Shown: one piece after another, positions 26,881 to 35,800 of the stretch | Position numbering within the stretch: the stretch's first letter is position 1 | Layout of the letters: the number at the start of each line of letters is the position of its first letter | Assembly (NCBI GenBank): GCA_019358875.1 | Contig: JAHHIF010000066.1 | Span: 1-41,823 of the forward strand | Length of the DNA stretch: 41,823 bases | Source of the DNA: Symplocastrum torsivum CPER-KK1 | Lineage (GTDB): Bacteria; Cyanobacteriota; Cyanobacteriia; Cyanobacteriales; Coleofasciculaceae | Reading direction: 5' to 3' | Position numbers and translations under genes: made by a program | The notes under the pieces: generated by a model | What the model was told of the DNA's origin: nothing | What the model saw: only the letters and a program-made list of their open reading frames with translations | Databases searched by the model: none

Positions 26881-26892
26881 CTGAATTAATTT

Positions 26893-26932
26893 CCCAAAAG
26901 CCCCTACTATTTTGCGGTGGGGGTTTTTTGGG
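26893..26932. terminator. Rho-independent terminator-like hairpin
   Basis: CCCAAAAGCCCCTAC pairs with GTGGGGGTTTTTTGGG as RNA, with two G-U pairs and one extra T, around a nine-base loop. The plus-strand arm ends in six T. It follows by 15 bases the stop codon of two tiny minus-strand frames and lies between them and the origin region, so it may insulate either direction. Confidence 0.6.
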
Positions 26933-26947
26933 TTCTAGTCGTTGGTT

Positions 26948-27133
26948 CTAGAACATGGCGCTCACCTCAACAATTTCAAATGTGGAAACTCTGGCGGTGA
27001 GCCTCCCAGACTCCTCTGGCTGATTAACCAGGTATTGGCTTATCTGGTGGTGAGAATGGACAGAAGTGAGAGTGTTTTCTGGGGTTAGGTACATGTAGCT
27101 CACCTGATGATTGTGGATGCTATGTTTACTCAT
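26948..27133 (-). CDS. Possible small protein (61 aa), unrecognised
   Basis: A short frame with no recognisable domain. It overlaps the end of the preceding small frame by 8 bases around an ATGA-like junction, and a terminator-like hairpin follows its stop codon. Those two facts are the only support for it being real; no good ribosome-binding site is visible beyond the overlap. It lies just inside the right long inverted repeat. Confidence 0.3.
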   Translation of the reverse strand: MSKHSIHNHQVSYMYLTPENTLTSVHSHHQISQYLVNQPEESGRLTARVSTFEIVEVSAMF

Positions 27134-27263
27134 TATTCTCTGAGCCTGTGATTAGTGCAACTGTTCTATTAAAGTATTCAAGGCCGTGTGAATACTTAAA
27201 GCCCTTAACGTTATAAACTTGCGGCTTTGGTTTCCAAACGTTTAAAGTTCGCATCCTTGCCAT
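27126..27263 (-). CDS. Possible small protein (45 aa), unrecognised
   Basis: A short frame beginning MARMRTLNVW, rich in basic and aromatic residues, with AGAGG about four bases before the ATG. A longer reading would start at a TTG at 27320. It overlaps the next small frame by 8 bases. No homology is recognised; it may be a regulatory leader peptide or a chance frame. Confidence 0.25.
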   Translation of the reverse strand: MARMRTLNVWKPKPQVYNVKGFKYSHGLEYFNRTVALITGSENNE

Positions 27264-27329
27264 TTCGCCTCTAAATTTGTTCAGGATGAAAAGTTCTTGG
27301 ATATTCCTTGACTTCAACAACTGTTGACT

Positions 27330-27384
27330 CTAATAATTTCCTACCAGATTGAAAGGGTAAGTGGATTTTTTGTCGAAGTTAGTT
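27330..27384 (-). repeat. Long inverted repeat, right copy
   Basis: The reverse complement of this stretch matches 19252-19305 over about 54 bases with roughly five mismatches and one gap. It faces inward, like the left copy. Immediately outside it begin the AT-rich operator region and the defence island. Confidence 0.85.
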
Positions 27385-27443
27385 AATTAGTTAATCAGCC
27401 TCCCACTAAATGGTCATTTTTTTGGACGCTCCTGCGGACTAAT

Positions 27444-27489
27444 GTTATATAACTTATGTATATAACTTAGTTAACAACTAAGTTATATA
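27444..27489 (+). promoter_or_regulatory. Palindromic operator upstream of the RHH regulator
   Basis: TATATAACTTAGTT (27459-27472) and AACTAAGTTATATA (27476-27489) form a perfect 14-bp-arm palindrome with a three-base centre. A further direct half-site, GTTATATAACTTA, lies at 27444-27456. Three regularly spaced half-sites 26 bases upstream of a ribbon-helix-helix gene are what an autoregulatory operator looks like. TATAA-like words inside could also be the -10 element. Binding by the neighbouring protein is inferred. Confidence 0.65.
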
Positions 27490-27514
27490 ATTAACTGAGA
27501 GCTTAAAAGGGGAG

Positions 27515-27727
27515 ATGGCGAAAAGAAAACTAAAGAAAAGTGATCGCACTCTCCACGGTGAGCAAAAGCAGAGATACAGCCTTAGCCTAAGTCCGTCAAT
27601 TGTTGCCTATGTAGACAAGCGGGCAGCAGAAATTGGTATTTCTCGCTCTGAATTTTTTGAGCAACTGGCTAGAGCAGATCAAGAAGACCCAATTCTTGAG
27701 TTAGAGGAGGATGGTTCCGATGCCTAA
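27515..27727 (+). CDS. Ribbon-helix-helix (CopG-like) regulator
   Basis: A 70-residue protein with a basic N-terminus (AKRKLKKSDR) and a strand-helix-helix core: QRYSLSLSPSIVAYVDKRAAEIGISRSEFFEQLAR. This is the pattern of the CopG/Arc/MetJ family, which binds DNA as dimers through the beta ribbon. The acidic C-terminus is short. AAGGGGAG lies directly upstream of the ATG. The perfect palindrome at 27459-27489 is its likely operator. It precedes the C5-methyltransferase by 55 bases on the same strand, so it may control expression of the restriction-modification genes; it could also be an antitoxin-like or copy-number regulator. Confidence 0.75.
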   Translation: MAKRKLKKSDRTLHGEQKQRYSLSLSPSIVAYVDKRAAEIGISRSEFFEQLARADQEDPILELEEDGSDA

Positions 27728-27782
27728 GACCAAGGTAACGGTTAGAGCATAGAATGAAAAGTTTCAAAACCTACGAGGAGAA

Positions 27783-28970
27783 GTGATAGACGGTCAACTA
27801 ATATCGATTAGCCTGTTTTCTGGAGCCTTCGGGCTAGACCTGGGATTAGAGCAAGCAGGATTCCGCACGGTTAGCGTGGTGGAATATGACGCGGACTGCA
27901 CAAAAACCATAGCTCTTAACCGCCCACAACTTAAAGAGAGCGCTGTTCCTAGAGATGTGCAGCAGGCTACTGCCGAGAGGCTTTTTGAGGAGGGGGGAGG
28001 TGCCTTGGGCATCGGTAGATCCTTGCAACCAGGGGAAGTAGATTTAGTTGCTGGTGGTCCCCCCTGCCAACCGTTTAGCACCGCCGGGAAGCGTCAGTCC
28101 GTTGGCGATCCGCGTGGCAGTCTGTTCATGGATTTTGTCAGGCTTGTCCAAGGCATCCAACCGCGCTTCTTTATTATGGAGAATGTCAAGGGGTTACTCT
28201 CGGCTCCGCTCCGTCATCGACCCCATTCCCAACGCGGGGCTGGTTATCCACCTTTGGAACCCGATGAGATGCCTGGTGCAGCCCTGAAAGTGGTACTTTC
28301 AGAGCTGGATAGCCTAGGCTATAAGGTTGTTTATGGTCTCCTAGAAGCTGCCGATTACGGTGTCCCTCAGAACCGACAGCGGGTGATCTTCATTGGCTCA
28401 AGGGATGGTCTGCTGGTGAATTTACCCCGACCAACTCACAACCAGAAGCCTTCTCAAGGACGGCAACAGTGGTTAACGCTTAGAGATGCGATCGCATCTC
28501 TAACAGACCCTGAACCGGAGTTTGTCCCTTACTCGGAGAACCGTCTCAAATACCTACGACTCCTCTCAGCAGGGCAAAACTGGAGGTATCTACCCGACGA
28601 ACTCAAGAAAGAAGCGATGGGTGGAGCTTATAATTCTGGAGGCGGCAAAGTAGGATTCTACAGGCGGTTATCATGGGACAAGCCTTCACCCACTGTAACC
28701 ACCTCTCCACATCAGAAGGCTACGGATATGTGCCATCCAGAAGAACTTCGTCCTCTAAGTGTCCAGGAATGTGCGCGGATTCAAACGTTTCCCGATGACT
28801 GGATATTCTGCGGCTCGACCACTTCTAAATATAGGCAAATCGGTAATGCCGTGCCTATGCTGCTTGCAAAAGCCATTGGTGAACACATTCAAGATCTAAT
28901 TGCGGGGAGGAATTTACACGAAAGGAAAGAGTTCGAGCAACTTACACTGTTCCCACTTTTTTCAACTTGA
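27783..28970 (+). CDS. DNA (cytosine-5) methyltransferase
   Basis: A 395-residue C5-cytosine methyltransferase that moves a methyl group from S-adenosylmethionine to cytosine in a specific DNA site. Motif I is SLFSGAFGLDLGLEQAGF (10-27), motif IV GGPPCQPFS with nucleophile Cys95, motif VI ENV (133-135), motif VIII QNRQR (196-200), and motif X RQIGNAVPMLLAKAI near the end; the target-recognition region falls between about 215 and 330. It starts with GTG, with GAGGAG unusually close (two bases). The gene lies between an RHH regulator and a TdeIII-like nuclease on the same strand, forming a type II pair. It could equally serve as the methylase of the DISARM-like genes, as DrmMII does. A HIP1 site lies at about 28483-28490. 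Confidence 0.95.
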   Translation: MIDGQLISISLFSGAFGLDLGLEQAGFRTVSVVEYDADCTKTIALNRPQLKESAVPRDVQQATAERLFEEGGGALGIGRSLQPGEVDLVAGGPPCQPFSTAGKRQSVGDPRGSLFMDFVRLVQGIQPRFFIMENVKGLLSAPLRHRPHSQRGAGYPPLEPDEMPGAALKVVLSELDSLGYKVVYGLLEAADYGVPQNRQRVIFIGSRDGLLVNLPRPTHNQKPSQGRQQWLTLRDAIASLTDPEPEFVPYSENRLKYLRLLSAGQNWRYLPDELKKEAMGGAYNSGGGKVGFYRRLSWDKPSPTVTTSPHQKATDMCHPEELRPLSVQECARIQTFPDDWIFCGSTTSKYRQIGNAVPMLLAKAIGEHIQDLIAGRNLHERKEFEQLTLFPLFST

Positions 28971-29310
28971 TCTGGACTACCACTGGCTCTCGTATTTACA
29001 TGAAATCGAACGGCAAAGACAACTGCTTGATTGCCTCTTTATCTTCCCAAACGCTACTCTCTATGTACAAGGCTTTAGGATTAGCAGTGATGGTCTTGCT
29101 AACAAATATAGAGAAGTCATCTTCAGAGACAGAGAGTGTTGGATGCCCCACTTGGCATTTCAGATTGTGCCATTCGTAACACCCCTTCTTTGCATTGACT
29201 CTATGCCACTTGATAATCGTTGTTCCCGTTCGTATATTACTCCGCGACCGAGATTCTACTGATGTTTAATCTTATGTCTCGCTGCTAGGCTAGGCACTGG
29301 GGCGATAACG
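28971..29310. other. Intergenic gap between methyltransferase and nuclease genes
   Basis: This 340-bp gap separates two genes that are usually adjacent. Short frames run through it on both strands (for example about 28967-29179 on plus), but none has a ribosome site or recognisable motif. It may hold a promoter for the nuclease gene or the remains of a lost gene. No strong hairpin was seen. Confidence 0.4.
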
Positions 29311-30114
29311 GTGTTTCAGATGGACGCAGGGACAGCAAATTCAGTGAAAGTAGTCCTCTCTTCAAGCTTACGAAGGACTTTAGACCGCCGTGCCGTGGAG
29401 GAACCTTATGACCCCGAAGAATTTAGGCGTACTAGCCCGTTCCACGCACGGTTAGTACCTGATGCGATTTGGAGGGCATCGAAGTTTGAACGCTCGTTCG
29501 TCACGTCAATTGGTCAGGGAGTCTTCGAGCAAGTTGCTGTCATCGTTGCAAAAGGTGTAGGGCATCAAGCTACTCAAGGGAATCGGGAAGCTGGATTAAT
29601 TTGGACGGGGCAACTCAATGAAATTGAGCGTATCCTCAGCGAGCTTAGGGGAAACAAAGGACGACCAAACTGGGACGCAGAACTACTGAGGATAGCTGCT
29701 ACTACGGGGATGGGGCAACAACTTCCACTGACCGTTATTTCCGACCTATTTGTTTGGAAGTTAGATGGTACTAAACACTTTTATTCATTAAAGACCGTTA
29801 AGCCAAATTTGGATCAAACCGAGAAGGCAAAGTCGGATATGTTGAAGTTGAAAGCGATAGACGCGGCGAACCAGGCGTACTTTGCCTTACCCTATAACCC
29901 TTACTTGACTCGTCAAGCATATGGCTGGAAACAACCTTTCAAAATTTTTGATATGCATCATGATTCATGCATCTTAATAGGTGAGGAGTTCTGGGACGGT
30001 GTTGGTGATGCAGGAACTTACACAGCACTCTTGGATGTTTTTGAAGAGGTTGGTAAGGAGTTTGAACCTGAGATTCAAGAATATCTTGCTGGGTTCGAGG
30101 ATAGAGAAAGCTGA
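29311..30114 (+). CDS. TdeIII-like type II restriction endonuclease
   Basis: A 267-residue protein resembling the TdeIII restriction endonuclease family; TdeIII cuts at GGNCC. Shared features as I recall them are the block ASKFERSFVTSIGQGVFEQV (about 56-75) and a PD-(D/E)xK-like core with Asp145 in VISDLFVW and Lys161 in YSLKTVKPNLDQTEKAK. It starts with GTG; an ATG three codons later is equally possible. It follows the C5-methyltransferase on the same strand after a 340-bp gap, so the two form a plausible restriction-modification pair. Specificity here is not proven. Its 3' end faces drmB, in the place where DISARM operons usually carry the PLD nuclease drmC. Confidence 0.72.
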   Translation: MFQMDAGTANSVKVVLSSSLRRTLDRRAVEEPYDPEEFRRTSPFHARLVPDAIWRASKFERSFVTSIGQGVFEQVAVIVAKGVGHQATQGNREAGLIWTGQLNEIERILSELRGNKGRPNWDAELLRIAATTGMGQQLPLTVISDLFVWKLDGTKHFYSLKTVKPNLDQTEKAKSDMLKLKAIDAANQAYFALPYNPYLTRQAYGWKQPFKIFDMHHDSCILIGEEFWDGVGDAGTYTALLDVFEEVGKEFEPEIQEYLAGFEDRES

Positions 30115-30378
30115 TTATTCTGACGAAACTTGCTCCTTTCCTGGAAAATATTAATATAGTCTTCAGGTTTGCTATAAATAAATGCAGGTTAGGAAGGGAG
30201 TCAGAGGTCAGAAGTAGTCAAAATATCCTAGCTCCTGAATTCCACCCTTTCCCAATGTGTGTTTAATTTCACCCACCTACTTAGCAAGCATTAAATCAAC
30301 TTTCGTAGTTTGCTATTCAATTAGTTTCCCCAACCAGTGCATCTATGATCCAGAGCACCACTATTGTAAAGGCTTGCT

Positions 30379-32310
30379 TCAAGTGGAGACATCATCATAG
30401 GTAAAAAAACCAAGGCTACGGTTGTTGATATCACCCACAACAAACCCTCGATCCAAAAAGCGGTTAAATTCCTCACAGGATGTTTCAGGTACCAAACCGC
30501 AATTGTGGCAAGCCGCCAAGTTACATGAATCTGGTCCCTGTCCCCCCCTAACACCAATTTCCATACACACTGGGTCAGCGGAACACCAGCTAGCAACCTC
30601 AAGCGCCGCACGCACCATCGGCTCAAAATTATTAGGTTTGCCCATCCGCACAAGTCCTCCCATTGTTCCCTCGGAATCCCCAGCAGCGGTATAAATCAGC
30701 ACCCCAGCCATTGGAGCATCGGGATTATCGGATACATATAGCCTTTCCCGCAGGGCAGCTGAGCTGTACCCACACTCGAAGGTAAGACGATTCATCAGTA
30801 AGTGAGCAAAGGTGTGCAAAAGGATGAATCGCGGTGTAAGAGGGCGATCGCGTAAATGCCGTTGCTCCTGTACTTGCTGGTAACGCTGTACCAGAGGCTT
30901 GATTCGCTCTTGAACCGCATCCTCATTTTGGTCTAACCACTGCTGGAGCCGCCTCTCGTTTAACTCCAAAAAGATGCCTTCACCATAAACTACATAAGCA
31001 GGCAACCATGAATTCTGGGGTGGTAATGAATTGCGCCTCAGAAGCTCTCGCAAGGAATGTAAATTTAAAGTCAGATCATTTTCGGGGAAAATACGGGTGA
31101 ATCCGGCTAAAGCTCTAGTTTCCCTAAGCTTATTGACTAGCATGATTCGGGAGAAGTATCGGGCTATATCTAGATCGTAATTATCCAAATCAATCTTTCG
31201 ACTTTTAAGCTGCTTCTCATCACGCTCAGTCCGTAGCACGTTAAATTCGGGACGGCGGAAATGGGTTTCTGGGTCATCACCCTCAACAAAAACTTCGTCT
31301 AATTCGTTATCTTCTCCTGAAAGGATTGTTTTTAGGGCAGCTTGGATATCCTTATTCGAGAAAGGTTGCAAAAGTTGTGGATATTGTTCTCGCAGGAATG
31401 CGGGCGTTATTATATCAATGTTAGCTTTTAATAGGGTTGCGATAAGTGTTGAAATAGGAGGTTCTTCCAGAGTAGAAATGAGTTCAGTATCATTGCCCCT
31501 TTGCAGGTAAATAGCACTCCGTACCTGAGAATAATACACATTAGAAGCACTGCGTAGAGAACCTCTCAAGGGTCGAGAACAAGATTCACTTTCTTCAGTT
31601 CCCAACCAAGGTCGTTTTCCTTGACAGAGAAACTGAGGAGACTCAGAATAGTCCTGAGCGGAATTTTTATTAAGATGTTTACTGAGAAATGTAGTGTCAT
31701 TTCCATTATCTTGATCAGTCTCTGTAATCCTAGATAGCGAGCGTTTCTCCTTGCACTCACACTGAACGCTTAAACCTCCCAAAGTTGCACTTCCTGTTCC
31801 TACCAAACGCATTGGTTTCTGGCAAGTGGGATTATCAGAGCGATGTACCCACTCGCGCCAGGGGAAGTCTTGAATATGACCGTGATCGCACATCGCAATA
31901 ATCGGAACCTGGACTAAGTACCTATTTCTTTTCTGCTCTTCGCATTTTGGGCATTTCTCCTTACTACGCTGAGGCAGTTTCAACTCCTTGAGGTGTCCAC
32001 AGGATTGACAGTAATGCCATTGAGGAAAGCGTAAAAACGGGACAGTAAGAAGGGCATTAGGAACTGATGCTCCTTTATGGACTGTTCTGAAGTCCGGGGG
32101 AAGTCGAAAGTGATCGACTCCTAACTGCTGTGCCAGCCGCCATTCCTCAACTCGAAATTCTGATTGATCGACATCATCCCGACCATCTTCACGCTTATAC
32201 CAGTGATCTAAACCAGCCGTAATCAAAGATGTTCCATCCCTAACAACTATCATTGCACCCACTCCGTAAGGTGCAATTAACTGGGCGCGTCTAATAGGAC
32301 CTTTAGGCAT
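30379..32310 (-). CDS. drmB: DISARM-type protein DrmB (DUF1998)
   Basis: A 643-residue DUF1998 protein corresponding to DrmB, the partner of the DrmA helicase in the DISARM anti-phage system. The N-terminus has RRAQLIAPYGVGAMIVV, followed by a zinc-binding cluster (CQSC and CPKC, about residues 101-123). The C-terminus has the DUF1998 signature ILLHTFAHLLMNRL, with cysteine-rich DSCNLAACHNC downstream. The chosen ATG at 32310 has AAGGAGGTG six bases upstream; a longer in-frame version from 32367 would start inside drmA with no such site. It overlaps drmA by eight bases (ATGCCTAA), so the two are translationally coupled. It converges on the TdeIII-like nuclease gene. Confidence 0.88.
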   Translation of the reverse strand: MPKGPIRRAQLIAPYGVGAMIVVRDGTSLITAGLDHWYKREDGRDDVDQSEFRVEEWRLAQQLGVDHFRLPPDFRTVHKGASVPNALLTVPFLRFPQWHYCQSCGHLKELKLPQRSKEKCPKCEEQKRNRYLVQVPIIAMCDHGHIQDFPWREWVHRSDNPTCQKPMRLVGTGSATLGGLSVQCECKEKRSLSRITETDQDNGNDTTFLSKHLNKNSAQDYSESPQFLCQGKRPWLGTEESESCSRPLRGSLRSASNVYYSQVRSAIYLQRGNDTELISTLEEPPISTLIATLLKANIDIITPAFLREQYPQLLQPFSNKDIQAALKTILSGEDNELDEVFVEGDDPETHFRRPEFNVLRTERDEKQLKSRKIDLDNYDLDIARYFSRIMLVNKLRETRALAGFTRIFPENDLTLNLHSLRELLRRNSLPPQNSWLPAYVVYGEGIFLELNERRLQQWLDQNEDAVQERIKPLVQRYQQVQEQRHLRDRPLTPRFILLHTFAHLLMNRLTFECGYSSAALRERLYVSDNPDAPMAGVLIYTAAGDSEGTMGGLVRMGKPNNFEPMVRAALEVASWCSADPVCMEIGVRGGQGPDSCNLAACHNCGLVPETSCEEFNRFLDRGFVVGDINNRSLGFFTYDDVST

Positions 32311-35300
32311 CTTCTTCACCTCCTTCAAGTAAGTAAAGTTGAGTAATTTCTGCTTGACACTCTGCATCTACGTTTCTCATAGATGTCGGCGTAGCCCAAG
32401 ATAGGCGCTGCCATTCTGGACTAGCGTAATCACCTGCAACTCTTAGCAGTGGTATGTCATCGACTGTTTGGCTAGTTCCTTTCCAGCGCGTCCTTTGCCA
32501 GCGTTGCCATTCTGAGGCTCGTTTGTCAAAAACCCGTTGGAAATTTTCTACCTCATCTGGATCAATAACTTCTATGCGAGGTATCAAGATTTCCCGCAAC
32601 TGCTTAATGAGAATGTCTGGATACGGATCGGGGCTTTTTGCTATCTGTCCATCTCCGGTTTGTCTGACATAAGCCCCCATAATTGCGTGTAAGGCACGGT
32701 CTAAGACTGGGGGAGAAAATGGGGTAACGCTGGTGGGTTCAACTTGGGCATAAAGCCGTTCGTGATAGCTGCGGAATTTTTCAAAATGGGAGCGATCGCG
32801 GGGTCTAGTGGGACTATACAACGTTACGACTAAACCAGGACGTTCCCACCACCTGCGCCCCACACGACCTGTCACCTGAATATACTGAGACGTGGTTTTG
32901 GGTTGACCAACTACAGCCATAAGCGATAGGCGGTCTATATCAACCCCAACTTCAATAATGTTAGAAGCCAGACAAACATCAATCGGCTTTTGATTGTTTT
33001 TGTTATCACATTTGACCTCTAACTTGGCGATCGCTTCAGGAACTTGATCGCTTCGGATACGCCCAGTCAGTTCCAACGGTTGCCAGATGCGACGTGTTTG
33101 TTGTCTGTCCCAACCAAGTCGGTTTTGGAGCACCTTAAAATAGCCAGGAATATCTGACTGCAACAGGGAAAGCGTAAAACCCAATTCCCTGAGATTATTG
33201 AAGAACATTAGTAAAGTCCACCAAGGGTCTTGTTCCTCGCTAGTCAGAGGAACTGGAGCTTGCAAAAGAGCTGCTGATGTTCGCACTTGAGCAGTGAGTA
33301 AAGAACTCAAACCAGGTCCATGAACACCCGCATAAATTCGACCTCGTTGTAACGTGCCATCCTCATTCCTCGCATAGCGTGAGAAAAATGAATCCGACGC
33401 ATCTAATCCTGGTGGTGGAAACAGCACCACATCCTCACGTCCATAGAGAGCTTTAACTTGCTCGGCATAACGGCGTATTGTTGCCGTAGAACAGACTATT
33501 TTCGGCTTAATTGCTTGCTCACCACGCCTGTCAGTGCAAAGCTCTTCAATCACCGTTTCATATAGCCCCACAACTGACCCCAGAGGACCCGATATCAAGT
33601 GCAACTCATCTTGAATAATTAGTCCTGGAGGAGAACTTTGCCGTTGTCCATCAGAGTTAATTCCAAATAATGCCCTTGCTTCCGGCTTCCAGGCTAACTG
33701 GGCAAACTTATCTACCGTACCAATGACTAACGAAGGACGGTATTCGTAAATGTCTTCATCAATGACATAAATGGGAAGTCCATTTTTAAATTCACAAGCC
33801 TGATCGGGACATTTGAAAACTACAGTGCCAGCACTTTGCTGATAGCCTAAAACCTTTGGGACTCCCCTTGGTAGTTGTCCGTCATAACGCCCCATCTGAG
33901 CGTTGCACCAAGGGCATTTGCCAATAATAAAAGGATTTTCTGCTGATGAACTCCTTTGCAGTTGATTCAAGCTATAAATTGCGTCTTTTCTAAAATTGGG
34001 AGTTGTTGTACCTCCCAGCCAAATTCCGATTGAAAAAGGTTCTCTACCAAGTTCAGAATGTTGGCGGCGGAGGTACTCCATCGCACACAATAGTGCTGAA
34101 GCTCGCTGAAACTGTTGTGCTGTCAATAATCGGAGCGTGTAGCGCATCAGCACATGAACTCCAGCATCTTCTCGGTTTTCCAACCGTCTCATGAAGAGAG
34201 CAAACGCAGACAAGCCCAAATATGCCTCGGTTTTACCGCCACCCGTGGGAAACCAAATCAGTTCAACCGTCTCACGCTCTTTCTCCTGAGCAGTAGACTG
34301 AAGAGACATGAGTAGGAAGGCAATCTGAAACGCACGCCATTTGCCGCGATTTTCTCCAGCTTGCAGGAGGTTAGGCGCTTGATAAGGTTCAGAAAAATTA
34401 AAATCTATTGCTTTTTTATCGTAGTTTGCCCTACGCAGCCCATCATGACTATGACTGCTGAGCTGTTGCAGCAAGATGGCATAGTTGGCTAATTGAAATG
34501 CTCTCTTGGCTCTTGGATCGTGTTGTAAGTAATTTAGCCCATCTCTCATCCTCTGAGCAGCTTTTTCACATTCATCCATATGATGCTGGGCTGTATCCTG
34601 GTATTGTTCCTCAAACGTGGTAATTTCATTTCTTTTCACCTCGATCCAGTTTTCATAACGTTCAACCACTTCCTGCAAAGCAGCCAAGCCATCATCACCC
34701 TCTACTAACCCTGCTAAAGTAGCCATAGGGACTTCTAGGCTGCTATTATCCTCACGCTTTATGTCAGGCGTAATGCTAGGAGTCTCAAAAGTAGGCAGAC
34801 ACTCTGCTCTTACAGTTTTAACTCGGTCATTACTGGCTTCTTCATCCCAATTTGCTGCACAACCATGCCCTGCCCCATAGGTTTTCATATGGCGGTAAAG
34901 CAGTGCGAGAGATTGCTCTTCCTTATATTGCTCTTCCTCTTGCTCTTCACTGCAAGAGAAACGTTGACCTGGATAGGGTAGGATATTTGCTTGTCCCTTT
35001 TGTGAAACAATAGTGGCTTCAAACCCCGCCTGGAATAAATTTTTTTCATGACGACCATAATCACTATCGCCACTGCTACGATTAACTAAACAAATTGTAA
35101 TTAGACGAACTCCCTCTCGTTTATCTCGATTGGGTCGAGAGAATACTTCTACACTCAAATTAAGCCCGTTTATTTTCGCCGTTTTAGAAAGTATCGTTTC
35201 TTTTGGCTGACAAAGTTTATCACCATCGAACTCAACTGTAAATTCTACTGGTTTCCGCAACCACCAAGTTCTTTCACTTCCAGAAACTTTAACAATTTTG

Positions 35301-35800
35301 TGTCGATAATACCCGCCCCATGCTTTAATCAGCAGCACCGAATCTTGAGAAAATTCTCCTAAAAAACTTATACCCATGCTACTAGGTAGATAGGTATTAG
35401 CCGTTGATAAGTCAAAATCATCTGACTCGGTTTCAATACTATCTGCTATGCCTTTTTTAATGTTTTCAAGGCTTTGATTCGCCTCTTCTGTAATCGCTGC
35501 CTCAGATTCATCTATTTCTTCAGTTTTATTCTCCGGGTTTACCTGGTCGGCACGAGAGTCTTCGTCTTCACGTTTTATTCCCAGTGGATAAAGGACTCCC
35601 ACACCATAACGGACTAGGGGAGGGTCTCGCTGAAGAATCTCTTCACCGTTTTCTTGCCGCCAAGGACAATAAAATTCTTGGTCAGATTGAAAATTCACTT
35701 CCCCAGAACAATCTTTAGGTTCTCCTTGGGGTGATGGTCCCACAAGTTCTTCTCGCAGGAACTGTATAACTTTGTCTCTATTAACTATATGATTAGGCAT
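32303..35800 (-). CDS. drmA: DISARM-type helicase DrmA
   Basis: A 1165-residue superfamily-2 helicase of the DrmA type. It has an N-terminal domain of about 500 residues rich in acidic stretches, then Walker A WFPTGGGKTEAYLGL (about 516-530), zinc-binding cysteines near 629 and 664-669 (CPWC, CPDQAC), a DEAH-like box QDELHL (about 730-735), SAT-like CSTATIRR (about 782-789), motif V NIIEVGVDID (about 947-956) and motif VI QYIQVTGRVGRR (about 972-983). In DISARM, DrmA and DrmB form the core DNA-engaging complex. The start at 35800 matches the conserved opening NRDKVIQFLREELVGP and overlaps the upstream stop by eight bases. A longer version would begin at a TTG at 35836. No nuclease domain is visible. 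Confidence 0.9.
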   Translation of the reverse strand: MPNHIVNRDKVIQFLREELVGPSPQGEPKDCSGEVNFQSDQEFYCPWRQENGEEILQRDPPLVRYGVGVLYPLGIKREDEDSRADQVNPENKTEEIDESEAAITEEANQSLENIKKGIADSIETESDDFDLSTANTYLPSSMGISFLGEFSQDSVLLIKAWGGYYRHKIVKVSGSERTWWLRKPVEFTVEFDGDKLCQPKETILSKTAKINGLNLSVEVFSRPNRDKREGVRLITICLVNRSSGDSDYGRHEKNLFQAGFEATIVSQKGQANILPYPGQRFSCSEEQEEEQYKEEQSLALLYRHMKTYGAGHGCAANWDEEASNDRVKTVRAECLPTFETPSITPDIKREDNSSLEVPMATLAGLVEGDDGLAALQEVVERYENWIEVKRNEITTFEEQYQDTAQHHMDECEKAAQRMRDGLNYLQHDPRAKRAFQLANYAILLQQLSSHSHDGLRRANYDKKAIDFNFSEPYQAPNLLQAGENRGKWRAFQIAFLLMSLQSTAQEKERETVELIWFPTGGGKTEAYLGLSAFALFMRRLENREDAGVHVLMRYTLRLLTAQQFQRASALLCAMEYLRRQHSELGREPFSIGIWLGGTTTPNFRKDAIYSLNQLQRSSSAENPFIIGKCPWCNAQMGRYDGQLPRGVPKVLGYQQSAGTVVFKCPDQACEFKNGLPIYVIDEDIYEYRPSLVIGTVDKFAQLAWKPEARALFGINSDGQRQSSPPGLIIQDELHLISGPLGSVVGLYETVIEELCTDRRGEQAIKPKIVCSTATIRRYAEQVKALYGREDVVLFPPPGLDASDSFFSRYARNEDGTLQRGRIYAGVHGPGLSSLLTAQVRTSAALLQAPVPLTSEEQDPWWTLLMFFNNLRELGFTLSLLQSDIPGYFKVLQNRLGWDRQQTRRIWQPLELTGRIRSDQVPEAIAKLEVKCDNKNNQKPIDVCLASNIIEVGVDIDRLSLMAVVGQPKTTSQYIQVTGRVGRRWWERPGLVVTLYSPTRPRDRSHFEKFRSYHERLYAQVEPTSVTPFSPPVLDRALHAIMGAYVRQTGDGQIAKSPDPYPDILIKQLREILIPRIEVIDPDEVENFQRVFDKRASEWQRWQRTRWKGTSQTVDDIPLLRVAGDYASPEWQRLSWATPTSMRNVDAECQAEITQLYLLEGGEEDA

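Noticed and set aside
26948..27320. Toxin-antitoxin pair from two overlapping small frames
   Set aside because: The overlap is suggestive, but neither product resembles a known toxin or antitoxin; listed only as possible small proteins.
28900..29262. 120-aa plus-strand frame after the methyltransferase
   Set aside because: Starts inside the methyltransferase gene in another frame, lacks a ribosome site and has no recognisable motif; the gap was left as intergenic.
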